Shown: piece by piece, positions 1 to 11,830 of the stretch | How positions within the stretch are numbered: position 1 is the stretch's first letter | How the letters are laid out: each line of letters begins with the position of its first letter | Assembly (NCBI GenBank): GCA_029204225.1 | Contig: CM055104.1 | Location: 19,371,295 to 19,435,294, forward strand | DNA length: 64,000 nt | Direction: 5' to 3' | Source: Diphasiastrum complanatum | Lineage: Eukaryota > Streptophyta > Lycopodiopsida > Lycopodiales > Lycopodiaceae | Notes under the pieces: generated by a model | What the model saw: the letters and a program-made list of their open reading frames with translations, nothing else | Told to the model about the DNA's origin: nothing | Database searches by the model: none | Made by a program: the position numbers and the translations under genes

Positions 1-1510
1 ATCTGGAACTAGAGAAGGATTGACATTGGAAATCATTATAAGTAGTACTGAGTAAGATTAGAAGTTACTAGGGATAGAAGTAATTTTGATAATGGAGTGT
101 CTGTATTGAATCAACTTGATCTTGGTTGGAGTACTAGGACTTGGGAGGGGTTGATTAAGTGGAAGAAATTTGGTGCAAGAGGTAAGTGTGTTGGAAAACT
201 CATGGGTGTTCTTGGTCTCGGAGATTTTTCAGATATCTTATTTACTCAAGAGAAATAAAATTCTTTGGTAGCCGAGTTACAAGATTCTCAGTGGGATATG
301 AGAGTAACATATGCGGATTTTGGAGGAATATGCCAGATAATGAGATATATGTTTATGTACTGGGTCATAGTGAGATAATTCTCATATGTGCACGTTCAAT
401 CTTGTATGGATCTACTATGTATTCCTGGTTACTAGGGTTATTTGGTGCACTTAACCTAGTCGGTGAACATGGACATATGATCAAGTATTGTGTTGGACAA
501 TTACTTGTAGAGTTAACATATATTTTTTGATAGATCTATTGGTTAACTTAGGAGTGATTTGGATATGGATCTAAATGTGGTGTTGTACAGTACAATTAAT
601 ACTTGCACCTAGACATTCGAGATTTCTAAATCATGGGCAATTAACTTGAGTATTTGATTTACTCCTGTGGAAGTTAATTGGTAAAACGGACGGTGTGAAG
701 AGAATGCACCAAAAACTGTTTGTTTTGTGTGTATTGTTTGTAAGACACATGATTTATGAGTCATTTGGATTCATCAGGAAAATTCTGTGCATAGGATACG
801 GAGTTCTTGGGTGAGTATTTCTCAAATGAGAAATAGACTCAATACATTAGTGATTGTGTCCCAGAGCGCTCAATTGGATACCAAATCATAATGATTCCAA
901 TAATGGTAAACTGAATTTATTGAATTCAGCTGAGTTGGTTGGAGATACAATCCAATGTTCTTTAATGATTAAGTATGGGATTAGATCCAGTGAATTATGA
1001 TTGACGAATGATAAGAATCTAACTATTTGTGATTGACAAGTCATAAACAGATACTTAGTTACTATGAGTGTATAACTTCTGGCCTATTGACTGAGTTGAG
1101 TTTAGATCAGAGTTTTAAAAATCTAAATCTCTTTACTCCAGTATTTTATTGAGTCTTATGGATCTTACACGCGTTTCTCATTAAGTAAATTGTTTTCTAG
1201 CTTATGAAGATTTTGCTTACCTTAGTGGATGGTATTCTACTACAAATTGTAGTCTTTGAGTGCTTGTGTACTAAGTTTGGTCTACATCCCTAGATTTATA
1301 GGAGACATATAAATCTTTTAAGATACAGATAGTTGCTTATTTCTTACATGTGATGCTAGAAATGAGGCTATTAACTCATTAGAGTAACTGCACTACTCTG
1401 GATTGAGTTATGATTGTCTGAGACTTGATGAATCTCCTAGATATTTTAGTTGATTGAATTGTTGTATTCTAGAATATTTGGATATTCTATGAATTTTTGT
1501 ACCAAGAAGC
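1..1510 (+). repeat. Dispersed repeat family R1, copy 1
   Basis: This stretch is AT-rich, has many stops and shows no convincing coding frame. By eye it matches, in inverted orientation, two other parts of the window: 29,880-31,560 and 58,450-59,110. For example, the segment around 361-480 (tail of a 'GTGCACTTAACCTAG' block) is the reverse complement of the segment around 31,130-31,260, and 1,370-1,480 is the reverse complement of about 58,600-58,730. Divergence is substantial, so these are old copies. The family is probably the non-coding part or LTR of a retroelement; I cannot name it. It runs off the left window edge. Confidence 0.6.
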
Positions 1511-1529
1511 ACCATTATCTTGTGCCTTA

Positions 1530-1880
1530 GAAATCATTTTAAGGCACCTTCTCCTTCTTCGCCCTTTTTCGCTCCTTAGCGAAAAATGTGACACACTGGC
1601 CAAGTGGCCAGAATGCCTTAGAAATCATTTTTAAGGCACCTTCTCCTTTTTCGTCTTTTTCGTTGTCTTTAATCTAAGGCACCTTCGCCTTCTTCATTGC
1701 CTTTAGTTTAAGACACCTTCACCTTCTTCTCTGCCTTCAGTGTAAGGCACTTTACGGCTTTTTCGCCTTTTTTTTTCGCCTTCTTTGCTATCTTGAATCT
1801 AAGGGTGCCTTAGGGATTTACATACCTTTAGTGTAAGGGCACCTTCAGGAGTTGCAAACCTTCAATCTAAGGGCACCTTC
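1530..1880. repeat. Degenerate minisatellite, 'AAGGCACCTTC' units
   Basis: About eight imperfect units of roughly 40-50 bp each carry a core like AAGGCACCTTCNCCTTCTTC followed by a T-rich spacer and a TAATCTAAGG or TAGTGTAAGG join. The motif is pyrimidine-rich on the plus strand. Units toward the 3' end change to 'AAGGGCACCTTC'. There is no coding potential. It lies immediately right of R1 copy 1. Confidence 0.7.
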
Positions 1881-4395
1881 GGGTTTTTCGGGTTTTTCAC
1901 GTTTTGCTACATTGGCTGACCGACGTCGCCAACTTATCAGCAACCCTAAAACAATTAGACAACCAAATATCCCAAAGGCGGTTGGCAGTTACCAACTTTG
2001 TACATATGCAAAGACTGGCGTAAATAGCATCAAAGTCTTGTAAGATATTTTGTTCCTCGACACTTGTAAATCTATATATTAGCTGATTCAAGCTATGTAA
2101 GTGTTAATTGAGTTAATTGAAATTATTTTTCAATCAGAGTTTATCTGTAGCCAGCGTTATCACACTCAACAAGCTGAAGTATTACTTCAAGCTATTGTAC
2201 TCATTGTTGATATTTATCAAAGTGCAATTTTTGTCTCACTACTGCGTCGTTCATTTGTGCATTCTGTATGAATTCTTTTACTTGAATAATTCTGCTACTA
2301 ACTGTTGCGTTTCCATTCCTACATGCCGCTCCAATCCTTGAGCTTCCATTGCCGCTTACACCCACACACAATTTAACGACAGGGACACCGTTTGCTACGC
2401 CCATCAACGGTAGTCGGTTATGCAACTACTGGTCACCACCAGCCTTCCCCAACACTTCTTGAAGAGTTCAGGATAGGCTCACCATCGAATAAAGCCTCAA
2501 GTTTTACGTAAGCGATCTTTAACCATGCGTTTCCTGACACACTCCTTCATCAGCAATAAATATGTCGACAACCTTATTCCACAACAAGCACAAGCAGGTG
2601 CCATGGGACCATCACCTATTTATGTGGAGGATACTGTTGGGCACTTAGTGGGTCCCGCCATTAAAGTACTATTGGCTAAGTTTACCAAGTGGACCCCGCC
2701 ACAATACACTGTACAAGTAGAGTAATAAGTCCGAGGGCACTAGCTTCCTGCGTGTATAAGCCCAACCCAATGAGCATGCAAATTAGTCTTGTAGAACTTG
2801 TAGAATTAGGAATAAGTGACTAGGGGCTTAAAACTCTAAAATGACATTAGAGGCCCTAAGTCAAGTTGTTAATATAAAGCTAAAAGGGCCCAAATTAGAA
2901 CTCACATGAATCATGCCCTTGTGCTTTCTTAGAACCACTAGATTCAATTTGTGTTAGTTTAAACGGCTTGGATTAGGATCCTTGCCATTGTAATTAACCA
3001 ATAGGAGAAAGGGGCAAGGGCCTTCCCCTTTTATAAAAAGACACCCTTTGTACCATATTTCCATGTTCAATTGGAGGAGGAAATTCTGTCGAGATTCACA
3101 ATGAACATCCTTGCTTCCTTTCCTCTCGCACGCTTTTTGTGTCTTGCATTTGCTTATGTGATCTTGTCACAAAAGAGTTAACACATATCTATTGAGATAT
3201 CAATTATTGATAATGATTGTAGATTTCGGGCAGGTACTTTCAAAAGGATCATGTATATGTAGGTGAATAACACACTATAAATTATATTCTAACTGTGAAA
3301 GCTCTACATAGATTGCATGTGTACCAAGTCAATTGTTGAAAATCTATGTATGTGTATTCCCACAAGAATGTGTTAGCTATTTAGTTCAATGCATTTTTTG
3401 AGCTGTGTTCTCATGTTTCTTGTTAAAGAATATGACATTTTTGCATATTGAACGACATTTTATGAACTCGATGACTTCATTGCAAGTCACTATTTAGATT
3501 TCTTCAACCATCCATCGTCATAGGGCATAAATTGTCTTTTCTTTCTTTATGATTTTATGCCAGTTTGCATCTTTCGACCAATGTTTGTTTCGATATTAAA
3601 TACATCATCTTTTAATAGTTGATGATAAGGTTTTATTATCGTTGGTTAACACCATAGTTATAAGAGAGATGATTTTTTGTTTTTTAAGGTAATGTTCCTT
3701 CCACTAATACAATAAGATGAAAATTTTAGTGATATTGCCCAATTGCATGCTCTACACTTTGCAAAAATTCAAACTTATATAAAAAAATATTGGTCAATCG
3801 CTATTCTTGGTTAAACACAAAATACCAACAAGAAAAAATAGAATAAAAGAATCTAAAAAATACATTCCGTCTTACAAATTTTTTTTCACCATAGCACACC
3901 CTAGTTATGATACCTTAGAACATCTCCTACCTTTTGAGACATTGAAGGCAAAAAATCATAGTGCCAAGTTATAGCTTAAAACCATCTAAGTTAAAGAATA
4001 TTCTATGTAAAATAGCTAGATATGCATTTATAAAAACTTTGTATATGTGACTTTTAAGTGCTTAAGGTTTATCTCAAAGGGACCCAAAATTGTCTCACTT
4101 TGTCTAATATTAAAACAAGCAAAAAAATTTGCACGTTTTTGAAAATTGTGTTGATATGCACATTGCTATCAATTGCTCTTAACTAAAACATGGTATGTGT
4201 AACTTTATATAAGAAGAACTTTGATCATGGTGTCTATGAAAAAAAATTGACATTGTATCAGTCAATGTTAAAAGGAATATAAAAAATCAATCATAAAATA
4301 TCTATAATAGACATATAATTTCGTGTGTGACATACTTTAAAGAAGTAATAGAAGACCCCATTTCATGCACACTAAGAGACTTTTTGAGAGAGAGA

Positions 4396-4435
<40 letters not shown>

Positions 4436-4690
4436 GGTGCACATTTTTTTTTATAAGATTTAAGTAACGAGTACTTTGTACACAACATATACACCATGAC
4501 AAGGCCATTTAGCAACACCAAGTGAGGAGTCACTAGGCAGTGTTGGGATTCTAGACTCGTTGTTGCCGGTCTTAGTAGGACATAGTGCATTTATTGAAAA
4601 TTGTACAACATCAATTCACAACCCTTGATTTCTTAATAAATAGGGAAGGCCGGATTGAGTAAAGAGGTGGAACCGGGACACACGACAAAC
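1881..4690. other. Intergenic sequence, no gene recognised
   Basis: Short open frames here have no recognisable domain. Around 2,340-2,720 the composition is richer in C and resembles a coding relic, but I cannot assign it. A TATAAAA at 3,032-3,038 follows a 'CCTTCCCCTTT' run and could be an LTR promoter; no matching LTR ends were found. From 3,240 to 4,370 the DNA is AT-rich and featureless. Confidence 0.4.
4386..4436. repeat. Compound (GA)n(GT)n(GA)n microsatellite
   Basis: A GA tract passes into a GT tract of about nine repeats and back into a GA tract of about eleven repeats. Open frames across it on the minus strand (Ser-Leu and Thr-His runs) are artefacts of the repeat. Confidence 0.9.
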
Positions 4691-4693
4691 TTG

Positions 4694-4700
4694 TATATAA
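4694..4700 (+). promoter_or_regulatory. Candidate TATA box of the methyltransferase gene
   Basis: TATATAA lies about 92 nt upstream of the first in-frame ATG at 4,792. That would put a start site near 4,725 with a short leader. The placement suits a plant TATA promoter, but the region is AT-rich, so chance occurrence is possible. Confidence 0.35.
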
Positions 4701-4791
4701 TAAATAATATGTTTTTGCAAAAGTAGAAGCTGCCTTGTAAGTAAATACATTGGATTTTTGATAAAATGCGTAGCTAAATTGGGGATTATTG

Positions 4792-5691
4792 ATGGCAATG
4801 GCAATGGCAATGGCAATGGCGAGGCCGAGAGGAGGTTGGAGAAGGATTTACTGTATGTATGGGAAGGAGGACTCTGGGATCATCGCTGGTCTGCTATGGC
4901 GGGCAGCATTTCTAGCTTCTCTGCAAATCCTGTTGCTCAACTCTTTCAACTTTGTGGCTGGCTACGTGACTTCGGTTTTCCCCTTTCTGCCCATCCAAGC
5001 ATGGAGCTTTTTGCTAGGGTTTGGGATGGGCGTGATGGCACTCATGATACTCTGCTTTCTTGTATCTGCTTTGAACGTCTTCTACTCGGGGGTTGTGCTG
5101 CAGTGGAAAATGATCCAACGGATGTTGGGAATGGTGGAGGGTTGGCATGGGGTGCAGAGCGTTCTCGATGTGGGCTGCAGGAAAGGCATGCTGTTGAATG
5201 CAGTGGCATTGAAGCTGAAGAAGGAAGGAAGTGGTGGGCGAGTAGTGGGCGTGGATTTGTGGCTTCCGGGGTCGGGTGCTAAGGGATCAATGTCTGAGAC
5301 TTTACGGATTGCTTCAATTGAAGGAGTTCGAGAATTTGTGACTTGCAAGACAGGAAATCCCTGTGATTTACCCTTGATGAATGATACTTTTGATGTGGTT
5401 GTGTCTGCACTGTGTCTGAACAATCTAGGGGAAGAAACAGGTCGCATCACTCAAGCGGCCGCATTGCAAAGAAGTAGAGGTTTACTGGAGATTGTGCGAG
5501 TGCTCAAACCTGGGGGCCAGGCCATTATTTGGGATCTTCTTCATGTACCTGAATATAATGTAAAGCTTCAGGAGCTTGGGATGTCAGATATCAGAATTTC
5601 TGAGCCTGTTTCGGCTTTTATGGTGCCAAGCCATGTAATCTATTTCAGAAAGCCGCAGGAGAGCCGGGAAGGTGCCGACGATCCTTCATAG
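4792..5691 (+). CDS. Membrane-anchored class I SAM-dependent methyltransferase
   Basis: A single uninterrupted frame of 299 residues. Residues about 30-50 and 71-93 are strongly hydrophobic and read as two membrane spans. The C-terminal two thirds is a Rossmann-type methyltransferase: motif I VLDVGCRKG (124-132) for SAM binding, an acidic strand end in VVGVDLW (151-157), NDTFDVVVSALCLNNL (197-212) in the motif II position, and LEIVRVLKPGGQAIIWD (232-248) as motif III. The layout matches plant 'SAM-dependent methyltransferase superfamily' proteins of the UbiE/COQ5-like fold; the substrate is unknown. The start is uncertain because ATGGCA is repeated, giving five consecutive Met-Ala pairs, any of which could initiate. 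The gene has no intron, unlike its DGD1 neighbour, and is more GC-rich than its flanks. It looks intact and functional. Confidence 0.85.
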   Translation: MAMAMAMAMARPRGGWRRIYCMYGKEDSGIIAGLLWRAAFLASLQILLLNSFNFVAGYVTSVFPFLPIQAWSFLLGFGMGVMALMILCFLVSALNVFYSGVVLQWKMIQRMLGMVEGWHGVQSVLDVGCRKGMLLNAVALKLKKEGSGGRVVGVDLWLPGSGAKGSMSETLRIASIEGVREFVTCKTGNPCDLPLMNDTFDVVVSALCLNNLGEETGRITQAAALQRSRGLLEIVRVLKPGGQAIIWDLLHVPEYNVKLQELGMSDIRISEPVSAFMVPSHVIYFRKPQESREGADDPS

Positions 5692-6137
5692 GTGGAAGCA
5701 GGTGTCTGGGGGTTATGATCCGGTAGCTTCTTGTTGGGAAAACTTTAGAATCAAATTATACTTTGTAGGCTCTGGATGTGATATTGCTACAAGAATTGAT
5801 GGAACTGCAAACATATTACCTGCCAATTTGATCTCGTAAAACTTGTGTAGCATCATCAAGAAAAATATGTTGCTTTGTTTGGGAAACCGAATAAGGTCTT
5901 GATCTGACAATCAAGTATCAATATGGAAGTGTGACTGGATATGCAAGTACATTTTGATTCTTGCCTTTCGTTCTGGCCATTGTCATAGATATTATTCCTT
6001 TTTCTATGGGAGATTGGAGGAAATCCAGTAAACTTTCGATCAAATGTACTAAAGATGTTAGAAATATCATTTTGCATCTGTCCTCCACGAATTTGGAAGC
6101 CAATGGCCTTTAAATATCTCTAGGAAAAATCTGGAAG
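5692..6137. other. 3' flank of the methyltransferase gene
   Basis: No coding frame of interest. It probably holds the 3' UTR and polyadenylation region of the upstream gene and grades into retroelement sequence. No convincing single poly(A) signal can be picked. Confidence 0.4.
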
Positions 6138-6683
6138 GTGAAAGACTACATTGTCAATCCTGTCTCTTTTTGTCATCGCCCATATTTTGAAGAGGATAAA
6201 ATTTATTTCGCTTCATTGTGCTTTCCAAGACAAGTTCAAGCATGGTGGAATACTCAAGCACATCTAATCAGAAAGCTTTGGAGTAACTTCAAAATTGCTT
6301 GCATTGATAGTTTTATAAGATTCTATGTGAAATCATTTGAATCGCTCAAGCAAACTGGATTTGTACATCAATTCAATCAACAATTTTCGACATTGGTTCC
6401 AAAGACAAAATTTGAGTATAGAAAATGTTTGGAGTACTATTTAAATTCTCTTCAAACTCCTATTAGAAATGTGCTTCAACCAACTATTTCTAAATTCGTT
6501 TATGCAAACTGTATTATGGAGTTATACGATATGATGGATCATGCACTTGAACAATCCAGGTGGTTTGAGGAAATGAAAATGTGGATTCAAAAAGTGAGTG
6601 TATACACTAAAACATTAGTGGATCGACAACCGCATGTGAATGAAAGGGAAGAAACTTCTAAAGATGATGATCCCATCAATTAG
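6138..6683 (+). pseudogene. Ty3/gypsy-type gag fragment
   Basis: The 181-codon frame has the look of a retrotransposon gag core: a hydrophobic-aromatic 'LCFPRQVQAWWNTQ' followed by 'WSNFKIACIDSFIRFY', then a 'FVHQFNQQFSTLVPK' block. These correspond to the conserved A-WW, W-F-F and S-Y-F-L positions of plant gypsy gag proteins. The N-terminus is missing and no zinc knuckle follows in frame. An overlapping acidic frame at 6,655-7,011 may be the shifted continuation. Treat as a relic. Confidence 0.6.
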
Positions 6684-7019
6684 TTTGATGAGCAAAGTGA
6701 TAACGATGAAGCAGATGAGCGAAGTGAGGACAATGCAAAGCGACAACGAAAGTCAAGACCTGGATCCATATACAGTTGCAGGCAACAAAAGTCCAATTCA
6801 AGATTCGGATCAGATTGCAACAACAGGTGGTGAAAATCAGGATTTTTTTGCAATTGGGTTTGGATACAATCCCAGGATTTTGCAAATAGAATCAAATGGA
6901 ATGTGTTCCATACATGAATCTAGTAATTTGGATTCTTTTTGTGTCATTATAGAGTGTTTCTTTATAATGAATGAGACAACCAAGAGAATTCTAACCTGTA
7001 AACAAAATTAAGTTCTTTT

Positions 7020-8160
7020 CCCCGATTCTGAAATAGATATCAGATATTTATGATAGTATTGTTTTCGGTTATATTGAGATTCTTAATGTTCCTTTTGGTT
7101 CAGTGAATATTCATGAGGCATTTCAGACAGTATTGTGCGAACTTTTCGTTCACTGGGTGTTATGCGGATTGCTATTCTTTGTAACGCTTAACGGGCATGA
7201 GAGAATTCAATGGCTAGAAGTATCTCCTGAAATTGGTTGTGATTCTGATCTTATATTTGTTATAGAATAGCCCAATAGTATTTTTGACTTTTTGGAAAAC
7301 GGATCTAGAAGCAAAGAATTCTTGGAGGGAAAACTGGTGGTATGGGACATTAGTGATCCCAAAGGAGATTTCTTGTGCGAGAATGATCTGTACACTGATG
7401 GCTAGTGATTATTGTAATGGTATTACTATCCAGTGGTTTTTTGTTCAGGGTATTTTGGAAATTTATGAGATATAGATCCGGATCCCAAAAATGGTATCTC
7501 ATTATTTACAAAATCTGGAGGTCCTAAAATCTATTTCTCTTTTATTTTAAACCTCTAGAAATTTCTTAAATATGAGGCTATTGGATTGAGAATCATATAA
7601 TTCTTTCCAGTGTAGAACTGTGTTCTGAAGGACTGATTATAGAGTTATGAATTTATACTTCTATATAAAAGTAGTGGATATGGATCGAAATCAAGAGGAA
7701 TGACTGAATTCGTGGAATTTAGACTTCCTAGACCCAAATGATTATCTCTATTTGATAGTTGATTATTGAGATGTAATTAATATTCCTATCGCTCGGGATA
7801 AGATATTTTATGGTTTTGGAGAAAGCCCGGTTTGTAATAGTATTGCATACTCATCACTGACTTTTTCGGATCTTTGATATCTTATACGTTGTCTCCTAAG
7901 AACTTTCTAATCAAAATTCTGAAATTTCTTTTAAAAGGGGAAGAAGAAAAGGTAGAAATAAGAATTTCATGGGATCAACCCGTTGCATAGATTTCTTTTG
8001 GGGAATCCAGTATGTGTGCAAGGGTTGAACTAATAGAGGAACTCTCTAGGGATTGTTTTGAATAATCTGGAACTAGAGGAGTTTTGGTGGTAATGAGCTG
8101 TGAGATTTTCATGAATATGGATGGTGGTGGTAATGATTAAATTTAGGTTCCATTCATTGG
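7020..8160 (+). repeat. R1-related repeat with unassigned coding-like relic
   Basis: The right part (about 7,900-8,080) shares blocks with R1: the 'CTCTAGGGATTG' segment near 8,045 corresponds to the reverse complement near 31,600. The left part (7,020-7,560) keeps stretches that read like decayed protein in one frame, broken by stops, with no domain I recognise. Probably the distal part of the element whose gag lies just upstream. Confidence 0.4.
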
Positions 8161-8439
8161 TTACGCCAAGTACCATTTTGTTATTGGATCAGGTGGGAAT
8201 AAAGCTTTAATCTTAACCTTATGTCCAAAGATGTATGTATAAGTCGGCCTAATCTTGGTTTGAATACTAAGACAAGCAGAAATAACTCTTACAAGAGTTA
8301 TAACAATGGTACTTCAAGAAAAATCCAAAAGAAAAAACTTAGCAACCAATACCACTTCATAAACTCAAGCCTTATTCTCAAAGAAAGCGCTTAAGAAGTA
8401 GAAGAAAAAGGAGACTCAAAAGGATAAACATCAGAAATA

Positions 8440-11260
8440 CCGACTTTGACTAGTCCTCAAGAATGTCGATTAATGTCGACTCAAAGAAATGCTGACTCAG
8501 TGGAAATGCCAACTTTGACTAGTCAACAAAAATGTCGACTCAAAAAAATATCGATATTCCAATATGGTATCAGAGTAGGATATTGCTTGAATCATAGTAG
8601 ACTAAGAAAAACTAGTGACAACATTTCATTCTACTTATTAGATTCCTCCATCAATACAGTGTCAATGATCAAAAAATTGGATGGGAATAACTATTGCATG
8701 TGGACATTTAGAATGAGAGTCATCTTACTAGCTAAAGAGTTATGGATCTCATCCACTTTCTGGTGTGACAAATCAACAGAGTTGTTCTAGTGAACTATAA
8801 AGCAAACCACTATTGAGTGTTTTTTCAAAAAGCTATGGAACACTAGAATGTTCTTATTACAAGAAAAAATCAATTTGCATAGGAGCATGTGTAGGATGTG
8901 TGTATTGTGCCATACCAAGTGATACTCAATGCATGCCAATGATGATTCACCAAGGTTATCACCATCATATTTTTAGAGTAGGTTCTTGATTTGCAATAGC
9001 AAAAATGAAACATCTAGTCATATGTTGGCTATGAAAATATTGATGGGCCTTGAAAGGTTCAGATGGAGATTGCAAAGGAGCTTGTTATCAAGGTTGGGGC
9101 AAGGGATGAAAATTGTGAGAAATTAAAAAATATGCCACCAAAAACTACAAAACTATTGTGAGAAATGCAACCATTGGTGCAAAGCAACAGGTGTGTAAGG
9201 ATTGTTGTACTTTAGTTCTTCAATACCAAATCACTAAAATAATGTATTTGGTCTTATTCATTTATCTGTCGACTAACATCAAAAGAAAGGTTGTTGAAAA
9301 GGAAATGGCACTAGTTTAGTAGAGTTGAAAAGACTATGCTATGTGTTTATAATTTCTTTCATGCTAGCAAATTTTTAAGGTAGTGCAAAGATGACAATAA
9401 GCATTGCTTTGTGTTTAAAATGTCCACGACAGGTGTTGATTCAGTGAACAAATTGATATAAGAAAGTCGTGGATATGCTTTGACCATGTCATGCGTGTAT
9501 AGGGGTGGACAACTATAGGAGCTCATGTGTATGTACCAAGGTGAAATTTTTTATATATGCCCGGAGACTATACTAACATGTGATTAGTATGTGGATTTTC
9601 ACATCCTATGGATTAATGTTATTTGGTGTTATGCCCATGTATAATGTTTGAAAAAATATATCCACTTACAAGATGGATGAGGTAAGACTTGAAAGGGATG
9701 TGAGATCGAAAGTTGTCGCTTCTTTTAGAAGGCTTGTTGTATCCATTGTTGAGTTTAGCAAACTCTCCATTAAGACAAGTTGAGACTGGAAAAGTGCAAG
9801 AGGTGTGTGTGATGTAGAAGTTATGAGACAAGAAAATTGTCAAAAGAACCTAGGTGCATTGAGAAAGAGGCTAACGAATGCAAAAATTGCAAAAAAGGTA
9901 GAGCATCATCATCTTCAAACATGCATCCATGATGCAAACCAAGCTTATTTATTAGCACACAAAGTTGCAACAATTGGATCTCCTCTATTATTACATGATA
10001 TCAAGAACAAATTACCCCTTTTGTCAAATAGGATGGAGTTATTGACTGCCACCGGACTACCGTGTAGTGACATCTAAAGAGCTTATCTCCATAAATGGCA
10101 TTGCCAAGTTGCTTAACATGTATGAAAAAAAAAGAAGAGGATGGGCAGCTCCATTATTGACTTAAGATTTAAATTATGTTACATGTTACATGTGCAATCA
10201 ACTTGAACACAAAGCTAGGAGATATAGCTTTGTGTTCAAGTTGACTTGTTTGTTTAAACCAGAATGTGCATGAGCAGTAGGCAAAAGAAGGAGATTTTCT
10301 ACAAATTTGGATTATAGATTTTTGGGCCAACACAACGCATGAATTGCTAGGCATTCGAAGTACAAAATTTCTAATAGGGAAATTAGTGAAAACACCTGAG
10401 ACCTTGAAAGTTGGGAATGTGCCCTTCACCGTTTTTTCTTCAAAATTGTATTATCAACAAGATATGATCTCATGTAAGATTGACAAGGTACAACAAGGAA
10501 ACATATACAGAATCTTAGGAATTGTGTCAATTCTTTTGATTGTGGAGGAAAAAGGCCTAGAAAGAGGAAGATTATGGCATCATAGACTAGGCCACTTGGC
10601 ATACATGAATCTAAACATGATGCAAAAAGGATCTACTTCTTTCTAGCATGACATATTGTTCTTTCTTAAATAATCACATGTTGTGAAACTAAAATGTTGA
10701 CTAGGGCGCTGTTTCCAGCCATGAAAGTTTAGGTAAGACAAAGTCAACCACCCCATGATAATGTGTATGCTTACTAAAGCGAAATATTTCACTAGCTCCA
10801 TTGATGACAAAACTAGAAGGCATTTGATAAAAAGAAAGGATGAAGCATTGGAGAAATCTAAAGAATTTAAGGCATTTGTTAAACATCAAAATAGGGTCAA
10901 GATAAATGCTATAAGAAGTGACATAGAGAGGACAACTATCGATCAAAGGATTTTAAGAGTTTTTGCTAAAGAGATGACATTGAAGACAAATCTTCATATC
11001 ACATAACCCTCACCAAAATGGCTTAATTGAAGGGAAAAAAAATGACATTGATGGATGTATAAGGATATAGAGTTTGAGCGTCTTTCATGGACATTGTTTG
11101 GATGTATCAAGATATAGAGTTCAAACCTACAACCAACAAAGTGGGAAAGTTGAGGTATATAAAATCTGAAAAAACCATGGCAAGAGGAGTAAGGACAATG
11201 ATTGAATTGGCATAAGAGCAAAGGGAAAAGGAAAATATAGCAATGTGACACTTAGTACTA
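8440..11260 (+). mobile_element. Heavily decayed Ty1/copia element
   Basis: Relics appear in copia order. A primer-binding-site-like TGGTATCAGAG is at 8,565. A gag N-terminal motif of the type 'LDGNNYxxWxFRM' falls at about 8,675-8,740. A protease-like 'IIDFWANTTHE' (damaged D-S/T-G site) lies near 10,310. The pre-integrase motif 'LWHHRLGHLAYMNL' is near 10,570-10,615. Integrase core pieces lie at 10,770-10,990, ending in a PHQNG-like motif at about 10,995. The frame shifts and stops many times, and the RT and RNase H regions are not visible. No LTR pair was identified. A degenerate 'AATGTCGACTCAAA' direct repeat flanks the start (8,440-8,553). Confidence 0.65.
10198..10244. repeat. Perfect 20-bp hairpin, 7-nt loop
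   Basis: Left arm 10,198-10,217 and right arm 10,225-10,244 are exact reverse complements (TCAACTTGAACACAAAGCTA and its partner) around the loop GGAGATA. The hairpin sits between the gag-like and protease-like relics of the decayed copia element, where no such structure is expected. Confidence 0.9.
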
Positions 11261-11589
11261 AGAAATCACTCACAATCAGATAATCATAGTCAAGGAAGCA
11301 ATTGAGAGAAGCAATGGAAAGTCTCCATGAGGAGGATTGATCAAAAGCAATGAATGATAAAATCCAATCTAATGTCTAAAAATCAAGCATGGAATTTGAC
11401 ACAATTGCCACGTGGCAAAAAGCTAGATGGTGTTAATGGGTTTCAAAACCAGAGTACAATTTGAATGGGGAGGTTGAAGGATTTAAGACTAGTCTAGGAG
11501 CCGAAGGTCGCACACTTGAGAGTTTATTTTAGATAAGCTTTTGCTCTTGTGGTTAATAAGCTAAGGTTCATCTAGATGATATTAGCAAT

Positions 11590-11830
11590 CATCGATCAAA
11601 TAATTGTTGTTGCACTGAATGGAAATTACTTTCCTACATGGAAGTTTAAATGAAAGGATATACATGAAGCAACTTAGGGACTTGTAAATGATGTCATCCA
11701 CAAATTACACAAGTCAAAATACAACTTGAGGCAATTGTCTAGAAAATGGCACCTGTTAATAAACATATCTATCAAAATGGCCACTCCACAATGGTTGTAA
11801 ATGTTTCCATTGAGGTATTATTAGGTTTTC
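11590..11830 (+). mobile_element. Copia gag 5' fragment
   Basis: The frame around 11,605-11,660 reads 'VALNGNYFPTWKFK' then a stop and 'KDI', the typical start of a plant copia gag (L-x-G-x-NY-xxW-x-F/K-M). The rest is stop-ridden. It is a second insertion, distinct from the element ending near 11,260. Confidence 0.5.

Noticed and set aside
4616-4816. Minus-strand frame of 66 codons near the methyltransferase start
   Set aside because: Its Pro-Leu repeat is the reverse of the ATGGCA microsatellite.
4758-5282. 174-codon frame and a 122-codon minus-strand frame over the methyltransferase
   Set aside because: Shadow frames; only the frame from 4,792 carries the methyltransferase motifs.
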